NCBI RefSeq assembly: GCF_037975245.1
Contig: NC_092568.1
Location: 15,827,001 to 15,891,000 of the forward strand
DNA: 64,000 bases
Reading direction: 5' to 3'
Origin: Apostichopus japonicus
Taxonomy: Eukaryota; Echinodermata; Holothuroidea; Aspidochirotida; Stichopodidae
Made by a program: the position numbers and the translations under genes. Each line of letters begins with the position of its first letter. Position 1 is the stretch's first letter. Under the pieces are notes generated by a model. That model saw only the letters and a list, made by a program, of their open reading frames with translations. It did no database searches and was not told the origin of the DNA. Below are positions 1 to 10,166 of this stretch, one piece after another.

Positions 1-705
1 TTTAACTGGGTGGAAATGTTAACACACCTGGTAGCAAAAATGGGTAAGAAATGGATAATTGTGAAATTATGAATAGCCTTGGCTAATCAATCAAAAGGAT
101 TCATGTTTTTCAAAAATTACATGGTTATATATGTACATATATATTGATATTTTAACTTGGGGGACCACACTTGATGAGTGATGGGAATTTCCTTGATAAC
201 GGGGACCCTTAATAGAGTCTGGACCTTCATCTGTGAGGTAAACATGTTTAAAACACTCTGATAATGTCAGCTCAGCGCATAAACGGCTTAGTCTGCAGGG
301 TGTACAGGCGCTACCCCAGAGTAAGGAGAAAAATATTCATCTATGAGTATATGGAGATAGCGCCATCTTATTAACTTGTGGCGTATATATAGAGGCTTTG
401 GTGATACGTTGATGTGTACCATATAGAACGGGAGCTCAGTGGATTTATTTGGCCGAGAAAAAGACAAAAGGTTTGATGGGCTTGTTATGTTAGTATATGT
501 TCAAGATTGAACTTTATAGGTATTGCTGTCTGGTCCCACTCTGTACGAGTGACCTATTTAGCCCAAGAGAGACAAGGACAAAAATAGCTCTATATCGCTC
601 CTATGTGGCTATTTTTTAGTTACAATAGTAATGACAGCAACTTTTCCTGTACGGGGTCCAGACAGCAGCCCCAAAGGACCCACTAAAATGCATTTATTTA
701 GTCGA

Positions 706-1375
706 AGAGACAAGGATGATTCATTTTGCGATGGAACTTTCACACGTTGAGATTAACGAAAATACCAATGAAAGCATAGAAAGTAGAACAAAAGCAATTC
801 TAGCCACAGACAGCAGTCCCAAATTCATTCGAAAAAAACCATGAGTATCACTTATTGAAAATGATTGAAAATGATTATTTTAACCAAATAAAAGGTTGCA
901 AACTAGTTTTTAACAACAACAACAACATAACGATTTCCACTTATTGAGTGATAATTATTCTTTTCCAAAAACTATTTCTTGGATCGGACCGACATAAAAC
1001 ATTCCGCCTCTTTTGCTAAATAGTGATTATCGACTATTGTAAGTATGACCAAAAAAAAATCTTCAATACTATTTTGTATAGCAGCAGCAATGATTGAAAA
1101 TTCTAGTAACCAACATCAGTGATGAAACATTATATTTTACGACAACATGTTTTAAAAATATTTAATGATAATTACTCTTTTCATTCAATTATTTGGTAAA
1201 CCGTACTTTAATATGATTAAAATATATTACGAATATTTCTGGGATCAGACCGAACAAAAACATTCCCTAGTATTCCTTAGTTAATAATATTCAATCCGTT
1301 TTTGGTCAGACCTTAGATCATAATTGCCATTGTTCTACTTTCTATGCTTTCATTTGTGTTTTCATCCTTGTCTCT
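706..1375. repeat. Inverted-repeat element with interrupted left arm
   Basis: The right arm (1322-1375) is the reverse complement of the left arm. Left pieces are 706-719 (agagacaaggatga) and 758-799 (containing atgaaagcatagaaagtag). In the right arm these two pieces are adjacent, so the left arm has gained about 38 nt. The interior contains two diverged direct copies of a segment with tggatcggaccgac-type sequence (about 965-1010 and 1230-1262). No transposase is visible; it is probably a non-autonomous DNA transposon. Confidence 0.5.
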
Positions 1376-1379
1376 TTCC

Positions 1380-1580
1380 AGCACTCTGTACAATCATAAC
1401 ACCAGAGCCGTATATAGAGAACGGCTCTGCATAACACTTGAGTAATACGCCCTCAATTACAGTTATACAAAGCCAATTTATACCCACACCCTAGAATCAC
1501 TGTGGTCGAGTGGTACGGACTTCGATCTGTGACACAAATAGATACGGAGGTTCGATTCCTAAGTATAGCAAGTAAAATAA
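1380..1580 (+). repeat. Dispersed tRNA-like repeat, family A, copy 1
   Basis: It matches 7076-7250 over most of its length. Internal polymerase III-like boxes are visible (tggtcgagtgg near 1502, ggttcgattcc near 1551). It does not fold as an intact tRNA. Copy 1 carries an extra 27-bp palindromic insertion at 1403-1429. Confidence 0.55.
1403..1429. mobile_element. 27-bp TIR-only insertion (hAT-like) with 8-bp target duplication
   Basis: CAGAGCCGT and ACGGCTCTG are perfect 9-bp terminal inverted repeats around 9 central bases. The insertion is flanked by identical 8-bp copies of CATAACAC (1395-1402 and 1430-1437). The related repeat at about 7.09 kb has the uninterrupted site (caatcttaacacttg). 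CAG-start TIRs and 8-bp duplications fit the hAT superfamily. Confidence 0.6.
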
Positions 1581-1854
1581 AACTGTTAATTTTGTGTAAT
1601 CTTGGAATACCAGGCGTTAGGTATACAGGTGCCCAGTATGTGTGAAGGCTCTGTTAGTAAGAGGTGGATGAAAACGGAGGTGAATTTGTCCAGTTTTTAC
1701 GTCTTGGTTTCGTATTTAGGCATACAAGGAAGTTGATGGAATCTATAATAGCGCACTGTGTTGTACACCCTACACTATTGCGTGTCACCGTATTAAGATT
1801 TAAGAATATAGTTCGCTGTAACCATGCAATTTATAAATTGTGTAACCTATAGTC

Positions 1855-2080
1855 GACAGTGACGTCATCAAGCATTCCTCTCCCCTATACCCTTCCGGTG
1901 TGCCATACTATACGTACAAACAAGATTATCTCCCCAGCCCCCCCCCCCTCTCTTCGGTTAACTTCAATTACTTTGCACAGATCCATTTGTGCGTAAAACC
2001 AGAACGGCGATAAGGAAGGGTGCGCGAGACCGGAAGCATAGAACTCCCCGAGTCCGACAATGGCGGTTGCAGGAATAAGG
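1855..2080 (+). promoter_or_regulatory. CpG-rich promoter-like patch with possible first coding exon
   Basis: This patch is much richer in CG dinucleotides than its surroundings. It contains a perfect CRE (TGACGTCA, 1860-1867) and an ETS-type site (ACCGGAAGC, 2029-2037). An ATG at 2060 in good context (gacaATGG) opens MAVAGIR, and the next bases are gtaatt, a usable splice donor in phase 0. This looks like a TATA-less promoter with a first exon on the plus strand. No downstream exon in matching phase was found, so the gene is not established. Confidence 0.3.
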
Positions 2081-2129
2081 GTAATTATATTATCTGAACA
2101 GCACAATAAGAATAACATATACCGGTAAC

Positions 2130-2640
2130 TATAGTTGAAAGGCCGATATAAATCACATTGGTATATGACGATATAAATCGATGATATGTCGAATTAAACT
2201 GGTATAAGTCAATATGAATCGACATCTACCATTTTAATAATAATAATAATAATCAGCAGTTATTTTTACGACGCTTTATTAAGCGACAACAAATGTGGGA
2301 GAAACCCACAAGGCCTTATGGATTACAACTTACAAGTCGGGTGCCTTCAAATTCAACATTTAAACTCAAATTTGGAATCTTTTTAATTTAGAAAGTCATT
2401 TCAGATGGGAAAAACCTTACATTGCTCTTGGATGAAAAACCCACCTAATTACTATGACCCGGCCAGGTATCGAACCCGGAACCCCCGATTGCTAAGCCTC
2501 ATTGTTTCAAATGCCACCGATATCGATGATATGTCAATGTAAATCGGTAGAAGTCAATTTAAACAGCTAGAAACTGGTATATAAGTCGAAAGAAATTGGT
2601 ATATGTCGATTTAAATAGGTATATGTCGATTCTCCACGGT
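2130..2640. repeat. Decayed minisatellite of about 20 bp, split by a SINE
   Basis: Variants of the phrase aaattggtatatgtcgattt recur at 2130-2235 and 2517-2640. The SINE at 2236-2519 sits between the two parts. Divergence is high, so the array is old and older than the SINE. Confidence 0.5.
2236..2519 (-). repeat. tRNA-derived SINE, family C, copy 1
   Basis: Read on the minus strand, it starts with a tRNA-like head (box B ggttcgatacc), continues through a conserved body (tttcccatctgaaatgac, ttgtgggtttctcccacat) and ends in an (ATT)n tail. Other copies are at 27400-27620 and 61386-61530. The most complete head (27.6 kb) resembles a serine tRNA. Confidence 0.7.
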
Positions 2641-2999
2641 TTGCGACTGATTGCCCGCCATACTGTGAAGCTGGTCAAAATGGTGTGTGATAACGTAAGT
2701 GTATCGGGGGGGGGGGGGTCTAAAAAAGAAGGACTGTTGATTCAGATGATAATATTTTACAATATACAGGGAGGGTCCATGAGGTTTTAAATGTTCAACC
2801 CCTCACTTCACCACTCCCTCCTTGGTATATAAACATACTTTCATTTTCTCCTACTGTGATTGAACCTGTGTTTCATCCAATCCTGAGTTTCATACGGTTG
2901 CGTTAAAAGCAAACTCTACAAAGGCTATAGGGGCAGGGGTGGGGTTGCTTATCTAGGAATGCACTGCAAGGCAGTTCAAGACTATATGAATCAAAGTCA

Positions 3000-3530
3000 A
3001 AATTATGAAATTTTGACACGAAAAGTTAAAATGGCGATCAAACACCGAAATTAACAATTTTTGTTAAAATTTGGCCGTCTTAAAAGGAAAAATTTTCACA
3101 AAAATCCGCAATGGAAAATACCGGACGTTTCAAGACAAAGTTTGACGGTTTGAGAAGAAACATCTCCAAATTTCGAAATTCAACGTCGAATGTTCGACAT
3201 AAACGTTGGGAATTTCGAGGAATTAAGCCAAAGTTAAAAGTTATCAGGAAAATGGATATTTATAAAATAGTCCATTTCTTTTATCAAAAGAGTCCAATGT
3301 TCAAAATAAAAAGTCGAAAGTTTTGAGTTACAGTAATTTTAAAGTTTGATACATGATGCAAATAGTAAAAATTCGAGATAGTTTGTTTTGAAGTCGAAAT
3401 CTCGAGAAGGTAATCGAGATCTGAACATAAAACTTCGAAATTAGAAACGGTCGAAATTTTGAGGAACAAATCGAAATTCCGATATGAAAACCAAATTTAA
3501 GTTCGAGGAGGATTGTTAGATTTCCAGATT
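3000..3530. repeat. Degenerate array rich in tcgaaatt phrases
   Basis: Over about 500 bp the words tcgaaatt, aaatttcga, aagtcgaaa and ttcgag recur irregularly on both strands. No clean period remains. Short open frames here are by-products of the repetition. Confidence 0.4.
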
Positions 3531-3988
3531 TTCCACACAAATAAAACCAAACTTGGGTAAATATAAGAAGCAATGAGAATATTTTACATACTTTTGCTAA
3601 TATATAATAATGATTCATTTTTGTATATATAGATAAATACCCTTACTATAAGAACCAGACTGGAAGCGGGAGGGCAAATTACTCCAGTTGAGGCCACGCA
3701 GCGGGTGGGAGAGGAGCAGTGGTGTGCACAGGATGTCAAGGAGGGTGGGGGTGGCAATTTCGCTTAAAGTTGTTGTAACTCCCACTAATGATTTTATTAA
3801 TCTGAAATTAAAATATCAATTTACTATTTGCCTTACAAGTCATTCTTTAAGGTCATCGTCGAGATTGAGTCACGGAAAGAAAGTTACACGGACAGAGGTG
3901 GGTGGTGAAAGACAGGTTCTAGTCAGTGGGATCATGGAGGTAAAACAGACCTCCATATGGTGGGATAAATGAAAATGCAGAGCCTCAG

Positions 3989-4044
3989 AAGATGATCGGA
4001 CGTACATCAACTCGAGCTAGCTTAGCTGCACGTCCGATCATCTT
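3989..4044. repeat. Perfect 15-bp stem hairpin
   Basis: AAGATGATCGGACGT (3989-4003) and its exact reverse complement (4030-4044) flank a 26-base loop that contains ctcgagctagcttagct. No coding sequence is adjacent. Confidence 0.6.
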
Positions 4045-4239
4045 TATCAACAACATGCGGCTTTCGTTCGGGCAGCCCAGAGTCAAATGCACGAGGCAAG
4101 CATTTGAATTTCTCTCGTTGGTATAGTGTTTTGCAGTCAGAAACAAATATTAAATGACACCGCCAGCAACTCAGCATATCCTTCGGGGCCTACCGGTGCA
4201 AGATAAACTTAAATTTGGTAGGAAACGGCGTAGGACGTA

Positions 4240-4830
4240 TAACTTAAAAGGATTGGTTCAGGTATCTGACATGTCTATCTTGTATGAAAGAGCTTAAAAA
4301 GACAAACAGAATAGTGAAGAAACTACCATGATAGCATTCTCTGTTAAGGAGATATCACACTTTGAAGATTTCAAAATTTCTTTGCAAATGACTGGTGTAG
4401 AAAGACTAACTGTGAGGTTGTGATGACACATCCTCACTTCCTTAACATGTGTCAATATATTTCTTTAAAAAATAGTTACATTTTTTTCACAAATCTACAA
4501 AAATATAATCAAACATTCTTCAGATGTTAAATCTCAAATACTTCCCTTGACACATATGAGATCTCCTGACGTATCTTTTGGTTGTAAGTCATAAAATCTT
4601 ACAAAATATTTTAATAAAATAACAAAGACTTTTCAGGAATGTGAGGATATGACGTCACAGCTAGTCTGATTTCAGCAGTTTCTACACAATCAGATAGAAC
4701 TTTAAACTTGAATATCTCCTAAATGGAAAAAGATATTTGAATAATTTCTTCACTATTGGGTTTCTTTTATTGTCCTCTTTCATATAAGATAAACATTTGT
4801 GACACCTGAACTAATGCTTTAAATTTCACC
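4240..4830. mobile_element. Foldback or MITE-like element, about 590 bp
   Basis: The two halves are imperfect reverse complements over about 190 bp each. Examples are ggttcaggtatctgacatg with catttgtgacacctgaac, tcttgtatgaaagag with ctctttcatataaga, and gatgacacatcctcacttcc with ggaatgtgaggatatgacgt. There is no open frame of note. The structure fits a non-autonomous DNA transposon; the target duplication is not clear. Confidence 0.55.
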
Positions 4831-4839
4831 TCAACTCTG

Positions 4840-5000
4840 TGTTCCGCAAACTCTCATGACCCAACGATAAATATTTGCGACCCACTTTTGGTTCGCGACC
4901 CATAGCTTACTGACCGTCGTTCTAAAAGACTTCTGTATCATTGAAGACGACAGTTTTCGTCGAAGACTGTCACGAAGGTAAAATGTCTTTGGTTTTCCAA
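4840..5000. mobile_element. Possible hAT-type transposon remnant
   Basis: The phrases gcaaactctcatgaccca and gcgacccacttttggttcgcgaccc resemble the ends of Charlie-type hAT elements, which carry GCGACCCAC repeats near a terminus. Ends and duplication could not be defined. The assignment rests on remembered motif style only. Confidence 0.25.
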
Positions 5001-5179
5001 GACCAACAGCTCTGAGGTGTGCTGGATATATATATACACCACAGATATTTCTGTGATATACGCCCGAGGATATGTCGAACATCAGAACAAACGTTACACT
5101 GTACAGACTCTAGCCTTAAGTCTAAAGGAGTAGTTCTTTGACGTTAGCCTAACGTTAGTAGCTTTAAAGGTACATAGTG

Positions 5180-5432
5180 AAGATAATGTGCCTATCTGCT
5201 ACATGTGGGGTGCGACTGCTGTTGAAGGAAATCTCGTATGCGAATTTAAGACATTTGGGCAGAAACCACTGACATTTCTTGATCAACAACTAACTTAAGG
5301 CTCATGCTATAACAGAACTGAGAGGTCAGCTTGAAAATGAAGAACTTTGCATGCAACAAGTTAAACGATGGGCTAAGTTTGCTAAACCCAGAGATCTCAG
5401 TAAGCCCGAGCAATGTATGTGAAGCTCAAAAA
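5180..5432 (+). pseudogene. Frameshifted former coding sequence, unknown family
   Basis: Three overlapping frames carry protein-like sequence that would read continuously after small indels. They are MWGATAVEGNLVCEFKTFGQ-KPLTFLDQQ, then LRGQLENEELCMQQVKRWAK-FAKPRDLSKPEQ, then MYVKLKKVFK before gttggt. Residue composition (charged helix, few low-complexity runs) looks coding, unlike its surroundings. It could be a decayed exon, a processed pseudogene or a transposon gene. I do not recognise the family. Confidence 0.3.
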
Positions 5433-6843
5433 AGTATTCAAGGTTGGTAATATCTCTTCAGGTATTGGTTTTTTTTTTTGTAAAGTGTTTTTCATAATGT
5501 AGTACATCATTATAGACTTTTGCTTTTGTTGGCACAGTCAAATGTGATTCTACTACAAAGCCATTTCCTTTACAGTTAGTTGCTCTAGCTGTGAAAGAAT
5601 CCGGTGTTTCAAGTTATTATGTATTGAGTTGCAGGACCATTTAACATATTTGAAATGTTTTAATTTTGAAACCACTGAGATGTGTGAAGGTGAATTTGAT
5701 GAAATATTTTTGATGTAAATTGTTTTAGACTATGATAAATCAACTCTTATAGGTTGTCTTAGTAAAATTATCCTTTAATATTAAAGATCTTTATGGAGAA
5801 AATGGATGTGATGTTTTTTCGTTTGTAATTTTAAACACATATGCTAGTACAATATTACTGTATTGTTGTAGGGAGCTAGACATGCTGTAATTTGAGGTTG
5901 AAATTGTCCAATTTGGCCCTCATCAACAGACCTACATGTCACTGGATGTCTTATTCTTGCAAAGTAAGGGATAGTATTTTTGTTTAATAATATGTACTGT
6001 AGACTGATCTGAATTTAATAGATTTATGGGTTATGTAAACTTACCAATGAAACTATGGTAAACATGACGTGTAGTATGAATTCAGTGAATTGATGACATG
6101 CTGAAAGTTTAAAAGGAGTATTGAAAATACATCCAGAAAAGTACTTTATCCTTTCAACTTTGCAATATTCCCCAGCCTGGTTTTTCTTCATTTTGAATGG
6201 AGTGAATATATATCAATTGTGCAATATATTTGCTTTCCTTGCTCCCTGGTGAGCTGGCCATTATGATAATTGTATTATATTACTGTGCCTACAGTACTGT
6301 ACCGGTACCTGTGTTTTGTTTCTCTTGTACCTTAGCCAATGTCTACACAGCCAACCAGCCTGAGCAAATCCTTTTGTTGAGCAGTGCGATGTCCTTTTTT
6401 GATGATTATATCCAAAGCTGAAGAATTTTCCGATATGGGTATGCATGTGTTAATGTAAACCACTTCCTGATAAAATAAACTTGACTAGCATATACAACTT
6501 GTATTTGCTGGTAACTGAAGACAAATTTTGTTGTTGTCTTTTTGTTATCATTTTCATCAGCAATTCTGCCGCAGAATTCCAGTATCACGCAACTAAGCAG
6601 CCAATATTATAATGGATAAAGTTCATATGACATGAAGCTAGCAGGAGCATGTGAAAATTAAATTCGCAAGCAACCTTACATCCAAATTTATATCATACAT
6701 ATATTAAGCTCTAACAAACAGTGTTGAGCACTAATTGTGACCCTCCAGATTTAATACTCTTACCTACCCCCCAAATTTTTTTTAATGTGATCTCTATTTG
6801 AGTTCTCCTATGCTATGTTTATATAGTCATATATTTATATATT

Positions 6844-6963
6844 TTAATAAAGATCAACACACCAGAAAAATTCCACTTAACGACCGGTTTTGTCCTTTTT
6901 GGGACAAGTTACACAGAAACTGGTTGCGAAGTGGAATTTTTCTGGTGTGTTAATCTTTATTAA
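6844..6963. mobile_element. 120-bp hairpin MITE
   Basis: Arms of about 47 bp are near-perfect inverted repeats. The left starts ttaataaagatcaacacacc and the right ends ggtgtgttaatctttattaa, around a loop of about 25 bases. The sequence following it (6963-7000) is shared with 19400-19440 inside a TA microsatellite region. Confidence 0.6.
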
Positions 6964-7075
6964 TTTATTATAAAACAGTCATACCACTTGCTACACATTC
7001 ATTTCTTAATTACGGTTTTGTTTGCCTATAAAAGTGGTAGTTCTGTGTAAAATGTCAGATTCAAAGGACCAGGGG

Positions 7076-7250
7076 TGCACTCTGTACAATCTTAACACTT
7101 GGGTAATACACCATCATTTAACAGTTATACAAAGCCAGGTTTTAGCCAGGCACACACCAGTAGAATCACTATGGTCGAGTGGTATGGACTCTAGTTTGTG
7201 ACATGAAGGCTCAGTATTCGATTCCTACTGCCTAATGAGTTGGTAAAACC
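7076..7250 (+). repeat. Dispersed tRNA-like repeat, family A, copy 2
   Basis: It matches 1380-1580 (cactctgtacaatc, cagttatacaaagcca, tggtcgagtggta) but lacks the 27-bp insertion, so it serves as the empty-site comparison. The 3' part runs into TA-rich sequence. Confidence 0.55.
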
Positions 7251-7289
7251 AGATATATATGATAATTATATGATATATATATAAATATA

Positions 7290-8668
7290 TATATACATGG
7301 GCGGCGATCATGGAGGGGACAGGGGGACATGTCCCCCCCAATATTTTAGGTGGGGGGGATATAGTATCTAATATCCCTCCAATATTTGGTGGCATAGTTT
7401 TTTTTTGTTCGCATAATTTTTGTATTTTTTTATGATATCGCTAGTAATTTCAAAATAGTAAATGCTTAGATGCAACTTACAAGGCCTGGGAAGTGCCATT
7501 TCCAGCGATCTGGGAGGCATTTTCGGCCAAAATTTTCTTTTGTGCTTCGCGCAAACTTATGGTGGCGCTACGCTTAGATAGTTTGCCTACAAGCTTTGCC
7601 CCTCCCTTGGCAAATTCCTCGCAAGGCGCCTGTCTAACCGAGTCACAATTTGTTACTATATATGACCGAAAGTAGTTTTTACTTTTTTTTCGAAATGAAT
7701 AGCTAGACGGACCACATCCGTAATGAAATTTGGTTTGCCGATAAAAAAGGAAGATCGGGCCAATATTTTAGGTGGGGATATATGGTAGTATCTAATATCC
7801 CCCAACATTTGGTTGCATAATTTTTTTTTTGTGGCTATAAATAGAAAATAATGCGTGAGATTAGTTATCCAAATCATATTTGGCGGTGGCTAAAACTTCA
7901 TCCAACACATGCTGCATGAGGTAAATGAATCTTTGTGGTCGTTTCTGTGACCTGTGACCGTATAGCATGTTGTCACTCATGATTAGTATCATAATGTCTG
8001 TACATCTCTTGTGTATGAGTGTAAGTAAGTACAATCATATATATGATCCACATCGATATGGGTTCACTGGGTTTCCATTTGGCCTGTTTCCTACAAGATT
8101 TCTAACCGCAGGCGCGTAGCCAAGTGGGGGGTGGGGGGAAAGGGTGGAGACCGCCCCCCTCGAGCATATTTTTTTTTTATGATATCGAAGTATGATAGTA
8201 GCCCTTATAAGAGGTTTTAATATTTGTACACCAATAAATTAATTATATCTGAAGTTTTGAAGAGAAAATTTATTATTCAAATTCTGAACAAATAACAGGC
8301 TTAAAACCTTGAAAAGTGGGGCTGACGGGTATTGTGGGGCGTTACGTAGAATTACCTACAAAAGCAATCATGATCCACAGGAGATGGGATGAGGTCGAAC
8401 ATGATGTGTGACTGGTGACTATCTTAAAAAAGGTTTTGAATGAAAAAAAACTATTGGGAAAAACTTGGTCCTCAGGCAAAAGTGTACATCTGGTTGGTCA
8501 TTTTCAAGCCAGAGAAGTGCCATTTCCGGTGATCTGGGGGGCTATCAAAACCAGAAATTTTCTTTACGCTGCGCGCCAACCAATGGTGGCGCTCCGCTTT
8601 GATAGTAACTCTCCTGCATCCAAGCAAATGTCCCCCCCAATATTTGAAACAAATCGCCGCCCCTGTAT
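7290..8668. mobile_element. Composite TIR DNA transposon
   Basis: The left end tatacatgggcggcgat and right end atcgccgcccctgtata are inverted repeats of about 17 bp. Inside, a module with atctgggagg, a gctacgc/gctccgc stretch and atggtggcgct occurs twice in the same orientation (7490-7600 and 8515-8620). A module with ggtggg and tctaatatccc also occurs twice (7340-7400 and 7760-7830). A third relative is at 35302-35941. It is probably two nested or tandem members of one non-autonomous family, with no transposase frame. Confidence 0.5.
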
Positions 8669-8695
8669 ATAGAAATATATATATATATATGTATG

Positions 8696-8772
8696 GGTTC
8701 GAATCCCGGTGGAGGCTGGAAGTTTATTCACTGTTCTTGATTTTCCAACTCATTACGATTTTCATTTATATA
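8696..8772 (+). repeat. 5'-truncated SINE, family B
   Basis: It begins near box B (gggttcgaatcccggtggag) and continues with the same tail as the copy at 8974-9105 (aactcattacgatttt, tatata). The first half of the tRNA-like head is missing. Confidence 0.6.
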
Positions 8773-8973
8773 TATTCATTTGCCTTTGCCGTTTACCTCC
8801 ATTTCATTAACATAAAGTCTGTTCAAAGTATCTCTTTCGAGATCCGACTATAGGAATCACAAATGATTTTCGAGTATTTTAGTATTTTAGTATTGTTCGA
8901 TACAGGTGACAAAAGCCTACAGTGGAATTACGACCTTCCTTACCGGTTAAGAACCTCTGGACGTACAATCAGC

Positions 8974-9105
8974 GTCCATGGCCTAGTTGGTTAGGGTGTC
9001 CGCGTACAAAGCGGGAGGCCCGGGTTCAAATCCCGGTGGAGGCTGGAAGTTTTTTCACTGTTCTTGATTTTCCAACTCATTACGATTTCATTTATATATA
9101 ACTAT
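8974..9105 (+). repeat. tRNA-derived SINE, family B, full head
   Basis: The head at 8974-9043 has box A (tggcctagttgg) and box B (ggttcaaatcc). Its anticodon stem and loop (ccgc gtacaaa gcgg) would give anticodon ACA. The acceptor stem pairs poorly and a non-tRNA body ending in tatata follows, so it is a SINE and not a tRNA gene. Confidence 0.7.
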
Positions 9106-10078
9106 ATACTGTATGATTAACTAACCATTTATATAACTAAATATTTGTTTTGCTTAGTTTTGACTTGATATAATATATCCATTAATTTATATGTTGGCAA
9201 ACTCACAAAACCCTGTTCTCTGATGTACGCAGATGGTGAAAGGGAGAAGGAATTCCTTCTATTCTTTCTGTCCAAGGCTTTTGTAATTATAAAAGGTATT
9301 TGATAGGTAATTATTTTGTTGGTTGTGAATTAGTTATGATGGGTTATATATCTGTTACTGTGGCTTGTACATGAGTGTGCAACTAAAGGTCTATCGCTTG
9401 CACTACAGGCTGAACAAGCTATCAATATTGTGTAAAACTTTAGTCATTGAATTCAGTATTCTCATATTCGTCAAATTGGAAAATAAAAAAAATGGAAAGA
9501 TAGCTACTCCAGCTGATTGGCCATCAGCTTGCCTAGTCTACCTACTTCCACATTTTAAAGGTTTCATATGCTTGACCTATTTTCTGGGTGGATAATAAAG
9601 TATTCTTTTTCAGTGTTGACTGAAGGAATAACTTGATAATGAAAACCAGAAAGGCGTGAATATCAAAGTTTATACATACCAAAAAATGTCTATTCAGAAG
9701 ACCAAAGTAGGACACGATTGGCACTTTCTGTGTTGCTGGAGTTGTCAACAGTATGTACGCTAAACACTTTGTCACCTGGAAGCATGAGAAGGAGCTAGCC
9801 TCAAGACCTTGTGTATAACATTTTAGTAAGCTCTCATAGTCATATTCATGATGCAAGGTTATAATAATGATAAATGAGGAATAGCTCAAGGTCTCAGAGA
9901 GTGTGACAGTTTATTGTGTAAATTGCTGATATTAACCCACCTATTAAGGTTTACTCAAGCAGTACCAAAAGTTTGAACAAGTTGACAACTTTGTCCTAGT
10001 TTCTGGTACATCACCTTGGTAACTAACAGAAACAAGCTAGCTATTACAGGTCTAACTTTTGCCACTTTTTTGTCTTAG

Positions 10079-10166
10079 ATGAAAAGGCAACGGTGACTCA
10101 AAGAGAAGCAATGTTTGAGCAGTACCCTGGCAAAATGGGGACCACATCCGATGACGGTTTTAGGTG
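10079..10166 (+). CDS. Possible isolated coding exon
   Basis: A strong acceptor (acttttttgtcttag) and a strong donor (ag-gtgaga) bound a stretch open in one frame: EKATVTQREAMFEQYPGKMG then TTSDDGF. Entry phase is 1 and exit phase 2. No partner exon in compatible phase was found, and the family is not recognised. It could be a real exon of a gene spread over this region or a chance pairing of sites. Confidence 0.25.

Noticed and set aside
4831-5082. 83-codon minus-strand frame
   Set aside because: It overlaps the transposon-like GCGACCC repeat region and has no domain.
8974-9043. Functional tRNA gene
   Set aside because: The acceptor stem has several mismatches, a non-tRNA body follows directly, and a truncated sister copy lies nearby. 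It is a SINE.
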